Shown one piece after another: positions 1 to 9,080 of a stretch of 64,000 nt of DNA (within the stretch, counting starts at the first letter, position 1; each line of letters starts with the position of its first letter). The position numbers were made by a program, and so were the translations under genes. Source of the stretch: Bibersteinia trehalosi. Its GTDB lineage: Bacteria; Pseudomonadota; Gammaproteobacteria; Enterobacterales; Pasteurellaceae. The DNA is taken from assembly GCF_004346205.1 (NCBI RefSeq), contig NZ_SMAM01000003.1, forward strand, positions 1 through 64,000, given 5' to 3'. The notes under the pieces were generated by a model, which saw nothing but the letters and a program-made list of their open reading frames with translations, did no database searches and was not told the DNA's origin.

Positions 1-1880
1 TCTTTGCAGAAGATGGCGGCTATGGAATCAATGCGAATAATGTTGAGTTAATAGCAGGGGCGATAGCCTCAAGCAACCCGGAAAATAGCGAATTGGCAAC
101 GAATAAGTTGAGCTTCCGAGATATAGAGAACCAAAGCAGCAGCGAAGCGTTGAGTGCAGGCGTAAGCGCTAGTGTAAACCTAAACAAAGCCGTAGGCACA
201 GAGGCAAAAACCGAGGCACAGGCAGAACAACAAGCCCAAACCGCCAAACTCACTGGCACGCCACAAAGCAACGGCATTAGCCCAAGCATTCCAATGTTTA
301 ACAGCAGCGAAGAGCGTAGCATCACCAAAGCGACGCTGACGGAAGGGAAAATCACGCTGAATAAAGACAGCAATCCAACCCAAACCACAGCCAAAGCGCT
401 GGGCATTAATACGGATTTAAGCCAAGCGAACCGAGAAGTGGCAGGGTTGAAAGACATCAATCAAACACTCAGGGAGCAACAGATACTCAGCCAAGCGGCA
501 GGAAATGTGGCAGAAGCAGTGATGACTTATGCGGAAAACCAAAAAGCTGAACTTCAACAAGCGGAACAAAATGCCAGAAAATCCGCAGAACAGGCAGCAA
601 ATGCAGGTGATAGCGCAACAGCACGAGCCAAACTGCAAGAAGCCGAACAGTTAAAAGCAGAAGTGGAACGTTGGGAAACCGGCGGCGACCACAAACGAAA
701 AGCGACAGCAGTTGCAGCGGCATTGAGCCTCGCTGTGGCAGGTAAACCGGCGGAGGCGATAGCAGCAGGGGCAGCTTCGCCTTACCTCAACGAAGCGATT
801 AAACATATTACGGAAAACACCGATAACAAAGCCCTAGAAGCTTTGAATGTTCCGCTACATATTTTATGGGGAGCAGTGGAAGCCGAACTTGCAGGTGGTA
901 GTGCCACAGTAGGCGCGGTTGCAGCAGGCGTGGGCGAACTCGGGGCAAAAGTGCTGGCTGAAACGGTTTACGGTAAGCAACCGAGTGAGCTGAATGAAGA
1001 GGAAAAACAGAACCTACTTAATGCAAGCAAAGCATTGGCAGGGATTGCGAGCGGAGTGGTAAGTGGAGGTAATGGAGCTGAGACTTTAGCGAATGCAAGT
1101 GTTGGAATGGTTGTGGCTGAGAATGCGGTGGAGAATAATGCTTTAAATGCCAGTGATTCTGTCAATTACCTGAGAGATTTGAGTGAAGCTTATAAAAAGG
1201 GGGAGTCTCTAGAAGTCGTTCATGAAAAATATGCAATTCTTAGTCAGAGAGAATTTGAAAAGGATATTGATGCTTGCAAAAATGGCGGCTTAATGTGCTA
1301 TGTAGGTGTTTTATCTGCAATGAAAGCTGGCGTGGACTCGATAGAAGGATACAAAGACTTTTACGCACTACCTACTGAAATCAAACAAGAAGCTGTTGAT
1401 TGGGTAAGCTCTGAGGCAGCTAAACATAGCATTGAATTTATTGATGGTTCTCCAACAGCAATATATCTTGCATTAACAGCAATAGAAATTGCTCAGGAAA
1501 TGTATGAAGCCAAGAATGCAGGCAGAAATTTTTCAGTTGATAAGGCACAGGCTAAGTTTGCTCAGAAAATAAATGCTTATAATCCCCACAAACATTCTGT
1601 AGGGAATATGAATGATTTCTTGAAAAATAAAGAGTTTGGTCAAAATTTGTCTCAGATTTTAACTAAAACTTCTAAGAGATATCAAGGGCAGACTATATAT
1701 GAGGTTAATAAAAGTGAGTTAGGATTTAAGAAAGGAGATCAAATATATCTTGATAATTTGCACAAAGATCATTTGGAAGTGTTTGATAGAAATGGAAACT
1801 TTAAAGGAGTTTATAATTTAGATGGTTCTTTAAATGCAGAAAAAACTAAGAATTCTTATGGCAGAAAGTTATCTAAGTAG
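1..1880 (+). CDS. cdiA: CdiA/filamentous haemagglutinin-like protein, C-terminal part with colicin E3-like toxin tip (5' truncated by window)
   Basis: The frame is open from base 3, so the gene begins outside the window. The first residues (FAEDGGYGINANNVELIAG) are of the kind seen at the end of haemagglutinin repeats of CdiA/FhaB two-partner-secreted exoproteins. An Ala/Gln/Glu-rich linker follows, then a hydrophobic Gly/Ala-rich pretoxin domain ending in the VENN motif (bases 1128-1139). Everything after VENN (about 245 residues) would be the delivered toxin region. Its last 60 residues carry IYLDNLHKDHLEVFD and a terminal GRKL, which resemble the colicin E3 cytotoxic domain with its Asp-x-x-His...Glu catalytic set; that family cleaves 16S rRNA in the decoding site. 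Base composition drops to AT-rich after VENN, as usual for exchanged CdiA tips. The RNase assignment is from motif memory only. The next gene is the likely immunity gene. Confidence 0.85.
   Translation, partial: FAEDGGYGINANNVELIAGAIASSNPENSELATNKLSFRDIENQSSSEALSAGVSASVNLNKAVGTEAKTEAQAEQQAQTAKLTGTPQSNGISPSIPMFNSSEERSITKATLTEGKITLNKDSNPTQTTAKALGINTDLSQANREVAGLKDINQTLREQQILSQAAGNVAEAVMTYAENQKAELQQAEQNARKSAEQAANAGDSATARAKLQEAEQLKAEVERWETGGDHKRKATAVAAALSLAVAGKPAEAIAAGAASPYLNEAIKHITENTDNKALEALNVPLHILWGAVEAELAGGSATVGAVAAGVGELGAKVLAETVYGKQPSELNEEEKQNLLNASKALAGIASGVVSGGNGAETLANASVGMVVAENAVENNALNASDSVNYLRDLSEAYKKGESLEVVHEKYAILSQREFEKDIDACKNGGLMCYVGVLSAMKAGVDSIEGYKDFYALPTEIKQEAVDWVSSEAAKHSIEFIDGSPTAIYLALTAIEIAQEMYEAKNAGRNFSVDKAQAKFAQKINAYNPHKHSVGNMNDFLKNKEFGQNLSQILTKTSKRYQGQTIYEVNKSELGFKKGDQIYLDNLHKDHLEVFDRNGNFKGVYNLDGSLNAEKTKNSYGRKLSK
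180..500 (+). repeat. Direct repeat copy A1 (CdiA pre-pretoxin segment)
   Basis: This stretch is almost identical, without visible gaps, to 2575-2895 (offset 2395 bases). It encodes the Ala/Gln-rich segment between the haemagglutinin repeats and the pretoxin domain. Such repeats are the substrate for recombination that swaps toxin tips. Confidence 0.85.
882..1139 (+). repeat. Direct repeat copy B1 (pretoxin-VENN DNA)
   Basis: It is almost identical to 4722-4979 (offset 3840 bases). It codes for the pretoxin domain from AELAGGSAT to VENN. Identity ends exactly at the VENN codons, beyond which the two copies are unrelated. Confidence 0.85.
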
Positions 1881-1889
1881 GCGATTTAT

Positions 1890-2192
1890 ATGTGTTTAAA
1901 TAAAATTATAATTATGTTGGTTGAACTTGCGAAGAGTAAAGGGATATCTAAAGAAGAATTATGTAAACTTAGAGATGAAAATAATTTCATGATGTTTGGA
2001 TTAGATTATTCTCTAGAAGATATTGACTTAGAGATTAACAAAGAATTAGAAGAGCTTTCAGAGCTAATAAATAGATTAAAAGAACATAATGAAGACTTGA
2101 ATTGGCTTAATATAGCAATAAAGCTACAGGATATAGGGAATTATTTTATATATTTGAATGAAGATATAAGAAAAATAATTTCAATGCAATAA
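1890..2192 (+). CDS. cdiI: Probable CdiI immunity protein for the first toxin tip
   Basis: A 100-residue, strongly acidic, mostly helical protein starts 9 bases after the cdiA stop. No family is recognised with certainty. Position, size, AT-rich composition and acidity fit an immunity protein that neutralises a basic nuclease toxin, as for colicin E3-type RNases. A second in-frame ATG at 1914 is an alternative start. In CDI systems the immunity protein binds the cognate CdiA-CT in the cytoplasm and protects the producer and its siblings. The function is inferred from context. Confidence 0.65.
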   Translation: MCLNKIIIMLVELAKSKGISKEELCKLRDENNFMMFGLDYSLEDIDLEINKELEELSELINRLKEHNEDLNWLNIAIKLQDIGNYFIYLNEDIRKIISMQ

Positions 2193-2289
2193 AGAGGTCT
2201 TGATAGAGATTAACAATCTATATTCCTAAGCTGGGGCTATTTAAGTTGTATTCGGTTAATTATGTTGAGTATGCTGCAAATAACAGTGA

Positions 2290-4349
2290 CAGCGCAGGCT
2301 TCGGTGGACGGGGCAAGGGGCGATAGGCACGGCGTGGGGTGCAAGTGGTTATAGCAATCTGGCAAGTGGCGAAGCAAACCGCAGACAAGTAACCCAACAA
2401 TCGGGATTATTTGCGGAAGAGGGTGGCTATCATATCAACGCCAACAATGTTGAGCTGATAGCCTCAACCAATCCTGAAAACAGTGAATTAGCAACAAATA
2501 ACCTCAAATTCCAAGACATTGAAAATTACAGCAGCAGCCACGCAGTGAGTGCAGGTTTAAGTGCTAGCGCCAGCCTAAACAAAGCCGCAGACACAGAGGC
2601 GAAAACCGAGGCACAGGCAAAACAGCAAGCGGAGATTGCCAAACTCACCGGCACGCCACAAAGCCACGGCATTAGCCCAAGCATTCCGATGTTTAACAGC
2701 AGCGAAGAGCGTAGCACCACCAAAGCGACGCTGACGGAAGGGAAAATCACGCTGAATAAAGACAGCAATCCAACCCAAACCACAGCCAAAGCGCTGGGCA
2801 TTAATACGGATTTAAGCCAAGCGAACCGACAGGTGGCAGAGCCGAAGGACATTCACCAAACACTCAGGGAACAGCAGATACTCAGCCAAGCAGTGGGGAA
2901 TGTACTGGGAGCGGTAAGTACTTATGCAGAACAAAAAGCGAAACAAGCGGAAGAAGAAATCAAGCAAGCCGAGGCAGCATTACAAGCGGCTGAAAAAACG
3001 GAAGATTTTGCAAAAATCGACGAAAAACAGACCGCTTATGCTGAAGCCAAAGCTCGCAAAGAGAGTTGGGAAGACGGCGGAGCAAACAAGCGCCGAATGG
3101 ATGCGCGGTAATGGCGATTACCACAGTTTTAAGCGGTGGCAGTGCAGGGCAAGTGGCAGTAGCAGCCGTTTCCCATGAGCTGAACGCCCAAATCCACGAA
3201 CTGACGAAAGACAGCAAAACGGCAAATTTACTGGCGCACGCTGCACTTTCTGCATTAGAGGCAGGCGTATCCGGCAACAACGTTGGTGCAGGGGCGGTGG
3301 CAGGTTTAGTCGGTGAAGGCAGTGCAATGTTACTGGCTGAAACGGTTTTCAACAAACAACCGAACGAACTCACCGCCGAAGAGCGTAATCTGCTGAAAGT
3401 AGCAGGACAGCTTGCAGGCGCAGTAGCTGGGCAAACCACGGGTGGCACTACAGCGGATACGGTGTTTGGGGCAGAGACGGCTCAGAGGGCGGTGGAGAAT
3501 AATTTACTAGCTAAAGAAGATGATGAATATGTATTTGAGAGTTCAAAAATATTCGATAAAGATGGTTCTCTAAATGAGAAAAGGAAGTATAAAACACAGC
3601 AACTTTTGATAAAAAGTAAAGAAATTGATCTTTTATTACAGCAGTATCAAAAAGATCCTAGTAGTTTAAATGAAACCCAACGTAACTATTTACATAATGA
3701 GTTAATAGAAATATCTAATTCTTATGGAATATCCGTAGATAAATTGTATAACTGGGATTTTAACAGTGGATATAGGAGAGATGATTCTAGTCTATCAAAA
3801 TATTTAGCATCTGAATATTATAGGCAAAATTTATCTTATGAAGCTAAACAAGGACAATCAATGGCGACAGGTATAGTTTCATTACCAAGTGTAGCTTATG
3901 GTTATCGCTTTGTTCCTGAATTAGGAAAATTTGTTTCAGCTAATCCGATTAAATCAGAAACCGCAATGGTTGTAGGATATAAATCAGGAGAGCTTGTGGG
4001 TGAAGGAAAAGTTTTTGTTAATGGGAAATTTAATCAACAAGGTGTTGAAGATATAGCTAAAGATGGATTAAAGACATTGGCATTAGGTAAGCTACCTTGG
4101 TGGCAACAAAGTTTATATGGAACAGCTATAGATTATGGATATGAAGTAAACAAATCTAATGCAACACCTCAATCTGTAAAGGCGGAAATGATTGGTTCTG
4201 GGGCTGGTGTTGCTGTCTCGGGTATATCCGAACTAGGTAGCAAAATAGAGCCAAGATTAAATGGAATAAATAAAATTATTTTTAATGTTATTGGTGGCGA
4301 TAAAATTTCTGATTATATTAAAGAAGAAGTAAAAGGGGTTGAACAATGA
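2290..4349 (+). pseudogene. Orphan CdiA-CT module 2: haemagglutinin-end, pretoxin and unknown toxin tip, broken by a frameshift
   Basis: A reading frame homologous to the end of CdiA opens at about 2290 without a start codon and runs to a stop at 3109-3111. The expected continuation (AITTVLSGGSAGQ..., VENN at 3492-3503) lies in another frame that runs to 4349. The break fits a duplicated CG dinucleotide in GATGCGCGGTAATG (about 3099-3112); removing one CG restores one frame. After VENN comes about 280 residues of AT-rich tip with no family I recognise. It has a Gly-rich stretch (GSGAGVAVSGISEL) near the C terminus, and its cognate gene encodes a membrane protein, so a membrane-active toxin is possible. 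Such displaced modules are silent reservoirs in CDI loci. A shorter product could start at 3066, upstream of VENN. Confidence 0.75.
2575..2895 (+). repeat. Direct repeat copy A2
   Basis: Second copy of the segment at 180-500, with scattered substitutions only; it lies in the orphan module. Confidence 0.85.
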
Positions 4350-4555
4350 ATTTGTTTATTTTTTTTATTATTTTTTATATCCCTGTTTTTTTATCCTATT
4401 TTATTATTTTGCTTGGGGTTGATATATTTATTCTTGAAAAAATACATGTAAATTATCAGCGATTATTAGAAAGGTCATTTGATTTTAGTATATATATTTA
4501 TATTTTATGGTGTTTTCTGAAGTACTTAAGTGCAATTGGAAAAAATGAAAAATGA
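4346..4555 (+). CDS. Small membrane protein, probable immunity protein of orphan module 2
   Basis: The 69-residue protein overlaps the stop of the preceding toxin frame in an ATGA junction, implying translational coupling. It is very hydrophobic, with one long N-terminal membrane segment (about residues 2-27) and a second hydrophobic stretch (about 47-60). No family is recognised. Membrane immunity proteins typically protect against pore-forming or ionophore CdiA tips, so the pair suggests a membrane-targeting toxin. This is inference from position and hydrophobicity. Confidence 0.55.
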   Translation: MNLFIFFIIFYIPVFLSYFIILLGVDIFILEKIHVNYQRLLERSFDFSIYIYILWCFLKYLSAIGKNEK

Positions 4556-4721
4556 TTATTTTTTGTTAATGTAAGTAAAATTGTAAACCCTGATAGCGTT
4601 AGCGTCCACACTAGTGCTATTTAATATAAGTAAAAATCGGTTAATTATTCCAATATTTTGCAAATTTTATCGGTAAATCAAGCGCTTGTTTGGTAATAGT
4701 TAAGATGCTCGCATTATCGGG
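4556..4721. other. AT-rich junction between orphan modules
   Basis: No gene is visible. The sequence joins the immunity gene to the abrupt start of the third pretoxin copy at 4722 and carries no start codon in frame with it. Confidence 0.5.
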
Positions 4722-4979
4722 GCCGAACTTGCAGGTGGCAGTGCCACAGCAGGAGCAGTTGCAGCAGGCGTGGGCGAACTTGGGGCGAGAATACTTGTGG
4801 AAACGGTTTACGGCAAACAACTGAGTGAGCTTAACGAGGAGGAAAAACAGAACTTACTCAATGCAAGCAAAGCATTAGCAGGCATTGCGAGCGGAGTGGC
4901 AAGTGGAGGTAATGGGGCTGAGACTTTAGCGAATGCAAGTGTTGGAATGGTTGTGGCTGAGAATGCGGTGGAGAATAAT
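4722..4979 (+). repeat. Direct repeat copy B2 (pretoxin-VENN DNA)
   Basis: Second copy of 882-1139; identity stops at the VENN codons. Confidence 0.85.
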
Positions 4980-5135
4980 TTGTTACTGACAGATTATATG
5001 ATAATGGTTATGTATTTAAAACAAGCAGGTGGCTTTATTGCTACCATAGAAAATAGAATTGTGATATTTACAATAAATACAGGAAGTGAATTGTCTGATC
5101 TTCTACAACGGGATATCATTTTGCTCTTATGCCTA
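4722..5135 (+). pseudogene. Orphan CdiA-CT module 3: pretoxin-VENN fragment with decayed tip
   Basis: It starts abruptly at AELAGGSAT and repeats the pretoxin DNA of module 1 up to VENN (4968-4979). After that the frame gives a short sequence that soon loses protein-like character. Pieces of another frame (GYHFALMPKNK just before the terminator at 5136) suggest the toxin end survives only in frameshifted form. No immunity gene follows; the next feature is the convergent protease gene. The open frame continuing to 5303 over the 3' end of degQ is not considered real coding. Confidence 0.6.
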
Positions 5136-5160
5136 AAAATAAGGCGGTGTGTAACCGCCC
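5136..5160 (-). terminator. Terminator between CDI tail and degQ
   Basis: GGCGGT (5143-5148) pairs with ACCGCC (5154-5159) across a 5-base loop. On the minus strand it is followed by TTATTTTT, so it can end degQ; the plus side is also T-rich and may act on the CDI transcript. Confidence 0.6.
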
Positions 5161-5172
5161 TATTTTCTCTTT

Positions 5173-6558
5173 TTACTGCAAGATTACATAGAAATTTGCA
5201 CCATCTCGTACGACATTTAGTGCCACAACAGACGGTTTTTTATCTAAGATTTTGCGTAATTCACCAATATTTTCAACTTTACTGCGGTTTACACCAACAA
5301 TGATATCGCCTTTTTTAAAGTCATAACGCTCTGCGATTGAGCCTTTTTCAACTTTAGTGATCTCAACACCTTTTAATCCTTTTTCGTCATAGTTGCTGAA
5401 TTCAGCTCCTTTTAACGCAGGTAGCAGATTATCGGCGGTCGTTTTTGTTTGTTCATCAGATTGCAAGGTCACTTTAACCGTATCTTCTTTATTATCACGT
5501 AGATAGGTTAATTCGATTTCTTTGCCTGCACCAGTGGTTGCGACTTTAGCTCGTAATTCGGCAAAGCTGCGAATTTTTTGGCCGTTTAAAGCAGTAATCA
5601 CGTCACCTGCTTTTAAGCCAGCTTTTGCCGCAGCAGAATCAGCCATAACCTCGCTAACAAAAGCTCCTTGTTGAGCATCGACATTGAATTCTTTAGCAAG
5701 ATCAGCGTTTAATTCGCCCCCTTTAATCCCTAGTAAACCACGTTTTACTTCGCCAAATTCAATAATTTGCTGGACAAGGTTATTCGCCATATTACTCGGA
5801 ATAGCAAAAGCAATTCCAGCATTGCCGCCACTAGGCGAGATAATAGCAGTATTAATCCCGATTAATTCGCCTTGCAAGTTGAGTAATGGGCCTCCGGAGT
5901 TACCGCGGTTTACAGCTGCATCGGTTTGAATATAGCTTTCATAACCAGAATCAATACTACCTGTTGAGCGCCCAAGTGCAGAGACAATACCCGAAGTAAC
6001 TGTTTGTCCTAAGCCAAATGGATTACCGATTGCAACAGTAAAATCGCCTACACGTAGTTTATCTGAATCGGCGATTTTAATTTCAGTTAGGTTTTTAGGA
6101 TCTTCAAGCTGGAGCAAGGCAACATCTGATTGTGGATCTGCACCAACTAATTTGGCTTTAAACTCACGCCCATCTTCAAGTTTTACCGTAATTTTATCGG
6201 CCTTATCAATAACGTGGTTGTTCGTTACTACATAGCCTTTTTCCGCATTAATGATGACACCAGAACCTTCTCCTCGGAATTGCCGTGGGCTACTTTGACG
6301 ATCGCCAAACATATCTGGGCCAAAGAAGAAATCAAATTCATCTGGTACCATTCGCTGTCGAGTTGAACGGCTCTCTGTTTTACCTTCAACTGCAATACTA
6401 ACCACCGCGGGGCGAACTTTTTCAATCATAGGAGCAAGGCTAGGTAGTGTTTGTCCATCAACCGCATTTGGTAAGCTAGCGTGGGCATTTATTGGAAATG
6501 ATAAAGTGCATAAGCCTAAGATGAGTGAAGAGAGTAGTGTTTTATTTAATTTTGTCAT
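5173..6558 (-). CDS. degQ: Periplasmic serine endoprotease/chaperone, DegQ/HtrA family
   Basis: The 461-residue protein has an N-terminal signal peptide cleaved near AHA (about residue 27). A trypsin-like domain follows with the catalytic triad His115 (TNNHVID), Asp145 (SDVAL) and Ser221 (NRGNSGGPL), then two PDZ domains (about 265-355 and 375-460). The short LA-loop region and the length are closer to DegQ than to DegP. HtrA proteases degrade or refold misfolded envelope proteins and often matter for survival in the host. It stands alone, convergent with the CDI locus and divergent from cstA. Confidence 0.93.
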   Translation of the reverse strand: MTKLNKTLLSSLILGLCTLSFPINAHASLPNAVDGQTLPSLAPMIEKVRPAVVSIAVEGKTESRSTRQRMVPDEFDFFFGPDMFGDRQSSPRQFRGEGSGVIINAEKGYVVTNNHVIDKADKITVKLEDGREFKAKLVGADPQSDVALLQLEDPKNLTEIKIADSDKLRVGDFTVAIGNPFGLGQTVTSGIVSALGRSTGSIDSGYESYIQTDAAVNRGNSGGPLLNLQGELIGINTAIISPSGGNAGIAFAIPSNMANNLVQQIIEFGEVKRGLLGIKGGELNADLAKEFNVDAQQGAFVSEVMADSAAAKAGLKAGDVITALNGQKIRSFAELRAKVATTGAGKEIELTYLRDNKEDTVKVTLQSDEQTKTTADNLLPALKGAEFSNYDEKGLKGVEITKVEKGSIAERYDFKKGDIIVGVNRSKVENIGELRKILDKKPSVVALNVVRDGANFYVILQ

Positions 6559-6716
6559 TCTATTTCCTTACTATTATTGATTATGAAATGAGCGGAGAAC
6601 ATCCGTAATCTGTAGCCGATATGACAGAGAAAAATTTCAGCGGTTCGAAAAATTGTGTACGATAGCTTGAAATTTCAACAAAAGACAGAGTTTGCTTTTT
6701 ACAATTCGGCTAAATA

Positions 6717-6732
6717 TGTGAAATGCTTCACA
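6717..6732 (+). promoter_or_regulatory. CRP-cAMP binding site upstream of cstA
   Basis: TGTGAAATGCTTCACA is a perfect TGTGA-N6-TCACA palindrome 51 bases before the cstA start. cstA is a classical CRP-dependent carbon-starvation gene, so the site is probably functional. Confidence 0.85.
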
Positions 6733-6783
6733 TATTATTGACATTAGCATAACTTTTAGACGTGTGGAGATTTATTCTTTAGC

Positions 6784-8358
6784 ATGAAAAAAGTAAAATA
6801 TCCTGCCTTTCTGGTATTTATTATTCTACTTTCATTTCTGTTTATAGGAAATCCGACTATGTTATGGTTTCTACTTTGTGTAGCTATGTTACTTTTAGGT
6901 TACTTTATTTATGGAAAAGTAATTGAAAAGATCTTTGTTATTAAGCCTGAACGTGAGACTCCGGCCTATTCTATGCGAGATGGCATTGATTATGTGCCAA
7001 TGTCTAAAAAGAAAATTTGGCTCATTCAATTATTAAATATTGCAGGCACAGGGCCAATTTTTGGTCCAATCCTAGGGGCATTATATGGCCCAGTGGCCAT
7101 GCTTTGGATTGTATTCGGTTGCATTTTTGCTGGTGCAGTGCATGATTATTTAACAGGTATGCTTTCTATCCGTAATGGTGGTGCGAATGTACCATTTTTA
7201 GCGGGCAAGTATTTAGGCACTCCGATTAAACATTTTATGAACGGCTTTGCAGTATTGCTACTTTTATTAGTTGGCGTGGTATTTGTGGCTAGCCCGGCAT
7301 CTCTTCTAACTAATATCACTTCTGATATTATTAATTCAGGAGGAGTAAGCGCAGGGGCAGTAAATGATGAAGCAGGAGCCTCTAAAGGTACTATTTTAAT
7401 TGTTTGGACAACCATTATCTTTGCTTACTACATCATCGCGACGCTTGTGCCGGTAGACAAAATTATTGGTAAAGTTTACCCATTCTTTGGTGCTCTCTTG
7501 CTATTTATGACTTTTGGGATGCTATTTGGCTTAATTTTTAACGGTATTCCATTTTTCCAAACAGTCGGAGGTGATGTTGGTATTGCTGATTTTTTCCGTA
7601 ATATGCATCCTAATGGTGCACCAATCTGGCCATTACTTTTCATCACTATCGCTTGTGGGGCGATTTCTGGGTTCCACGCAACTCAGTCGCCATTGATGGC
7701 TCGTTGTACTCAAAATGAAAAAGAAGGTCGCTTTATTTTCTATGGTGCAATGATTGCTGAAGGCGTTATCGCTTTAATTTGGTGTATGGTTGGCTTAAGT
7801 TTCTATGATAGTACAGCTTCATTCCAAGAAGCTTTAAAAGGTACTCCATCTAAAGTGGTTTATGACTCTGCCGTAGGTATGCTTGGCTTAGTGGGGGGAA
7901 TTATTGCGGTGCTTGGTGTAGTTATCTTGCCAATTACTTCAGGTGATACTTCTTTCCGTGCGGCACGTTTATTAATTGCAGAGTTCTTAAAATTTGACCA
8001 GCGTCCATTTGTTAAACGCCTAATGATTGCTGTGCCTCTATTTGCAATCGGTTTTGCGGTATCGTTAGTGGATTTTCAAATCTTGTGGCGCTATTTTGGT
8101 TGGGCAAATCAAACTACAGCAACTATTACATTATGGGCTGTAAGTGCATATCTGTATCGCACTAAGAAATTCCACTGGGTGGCAACACTGCCTGCAATTT
8201 TTATGACCAGTGTATGTTCAACCTTTATTTTAAATGCGCCAATTGGACTGAGCCTAGATTATACGCTGTCTGTATGGCTTGGTTTTGCGGTAGCATTGTT
8301 GTGCGCAGGGCTATTCTTTAAATTACTCAAACCGTTCGATAAAGAAGTCGAAGAGTAA
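6784..8358 (+). CDS. cstA: CstA-family carbon starvation protein / pyruvate or peptide transporter
   Basis: The 524-residue, strongly hydrophobic protein has about 14-16 membrane segments. Typical CstA stretches are present (GTGPIFGPILGALYG, AGAVHDYLTGMLSIRNGG, GFHATQSPLMARC). It is shorter than the roughly 700-residue E. coli CstA and matches the short form common in Pasteurellaceae. CstA proteins are induced at carbon starvation and import pyruvate or peptides. The ATG at 6784 follows GGAG at a usable distance. A CRP palindrome upstream supports catabolite control. No partner gene is adjacent. Confidence 0.88.
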   Translation: MKKVKYPAFLVFIILLSFLFIGNPTMLWFLLCVAMLLLGYFIYGKVIEKIFVIKPERETPAYSMRDGIDYVPMSKKKIWLIQLLNIAGTGPIFGPILGALYGPVAMLWIVFGCIFAGAVHDYLTGMLSIRNGGANVPFLAGKYLGTPIKHFMNGFAVLLLLLVGVVFVASPASLLTNITSDIINSGGVSAGAVNDEAGASKGTILIVWTTIIFAYYIIATLVPVDKIIGKVYPFFGALLLFMTFGMLFGLIFNGIPFFQTVGGDVGIADFFRNMHPNGAPIWPLLFITIACGAISGFHATQSPLMARCTQNEKEGRFIFYGAMIAEGVIALIWCMVGLSFYDSTASFQEALKGTPSKVVYDSAVGMLGLVGGIIAVLGVVILPITSGDTSFRAARLLIAEFLKFDQRPFVKRLMIAVPLFAIGFAVSLVDFQILWRYFGWANQTTATITLWAVSAYLYRTKKFHWVATLPAIFMTSVCSTFILNAPIGLSLDYTLSVWLGFAVALLCAGLFFKLLKPFDKEVEE

Positions 8359-8374
8359 TTAAAATACCCTTAAA

Positions 8375-9042
8375 TGATCTGACCCCAAAAAGTTAGACAA
8401 ATTTAATTCAAGGACTGAGTTCTGTACTCCACAGGGCTCAGTCCTTTTAATTTCACTTGAATACGCTTATGGTTGTAATAATGAATGTCATCGAAAATCG
8501 TTTGTTCAAGCTGTTCGAAGGTCTCAAACCGCTCGGTAAAATAACATTTCGTTTTCAGTTCTAAAATGCGATAACGCAAGCGTTCTTCTTCGGTTTTTTG
8601 GGGGAGCATTTTCGGGTATTTCGGTTTCATTGACGGACAAGCTTTAGGTTTGGGCACTGAACCGTTTATTACCTTGTTTATCAAAGGCGTGCAGCCATTG
8701 GCTGATAATGCCGGAATTGGCAATAGCAAAATAGAGATGCATATTCTGCAGAAAATTGACCATTTTTGACCGCTTGTATCACGGATAATTTGAATTCAGG
8801 TGAGTAAGCCTGTTTAGTATGACAAACAGCTAACTCATTGATGCCATTGTGATTATATTGCTGAATCCAACGTCGTAATGTTTTACCTGTAAGCTGAAAA
8901 TGCCGACGGGCAGTGAGCTGTTTTTACCCTGTTGAAGATAAAATTCAATAACTTGTCGTTTGAAAGATTGGTTGTATTTAGTCATAAAAAATCTGCACCT
9001 TAATCTGTTGGTTGTTTAGTCCAACTTTTGGGGTGCAGATCA
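8375..9042 (-). mobile_element. Internally deleted IS3-family insertion sequence
   Basis: The ends form an imperfect inverted repeat: TGATCTGACCCCAAAAAGTT at 8375, and TGATCTGCACCCCAAAAGTT read inward from 9042. About 668 bases lie between, against the 1.2-1.3 kb expected for this family. The transposase reads on the minus strand and retains only the start and end of OrfA plus the C terminus of OrfB. I could not define a target duplication. The element sits between convergent cstA and guaC. Confidence 0.85.
8403..8985 (-). pseudogene. IS3-family transposase remnant (OrfA-OrfB fusion with deletion and frameshifts)
   Basis: OrfA begins at 8985 (MTKYNQSFKRQVIEFYLQQG) but loses frame after about 25 codons. 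A later OrfA segment (TEEERLRYRILELK) runs directly into the OrfB C terminus (HYYNHKRIQVKLKGLSPVEY), so most of the DDE catalytic domain is missing. It cannot encode an active transposase. The junction lies at ELKT, where OrfA and OrfB share similar codons. Confidence 0.85.
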
Positions 9043-9080
9043 TTTTAGTAAAAATCTAATTTTTTATGGCTTTTATTTGA

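Noticed and set aside
4980-5303. Continuation of the module 3 frame into the 3' end of degQ
   Set aside because: Beyond VENN the sequence soon lacks protein-like character, passes a terminator and overlaps the conserved PDZ2 coding sequence in reverse.
8371-9050. Target-site duplication of the IS3-family element
   Set aside because: The flanking bases are A/T runs continuing the inverted repeat, so no direct duplication can be separated from it.
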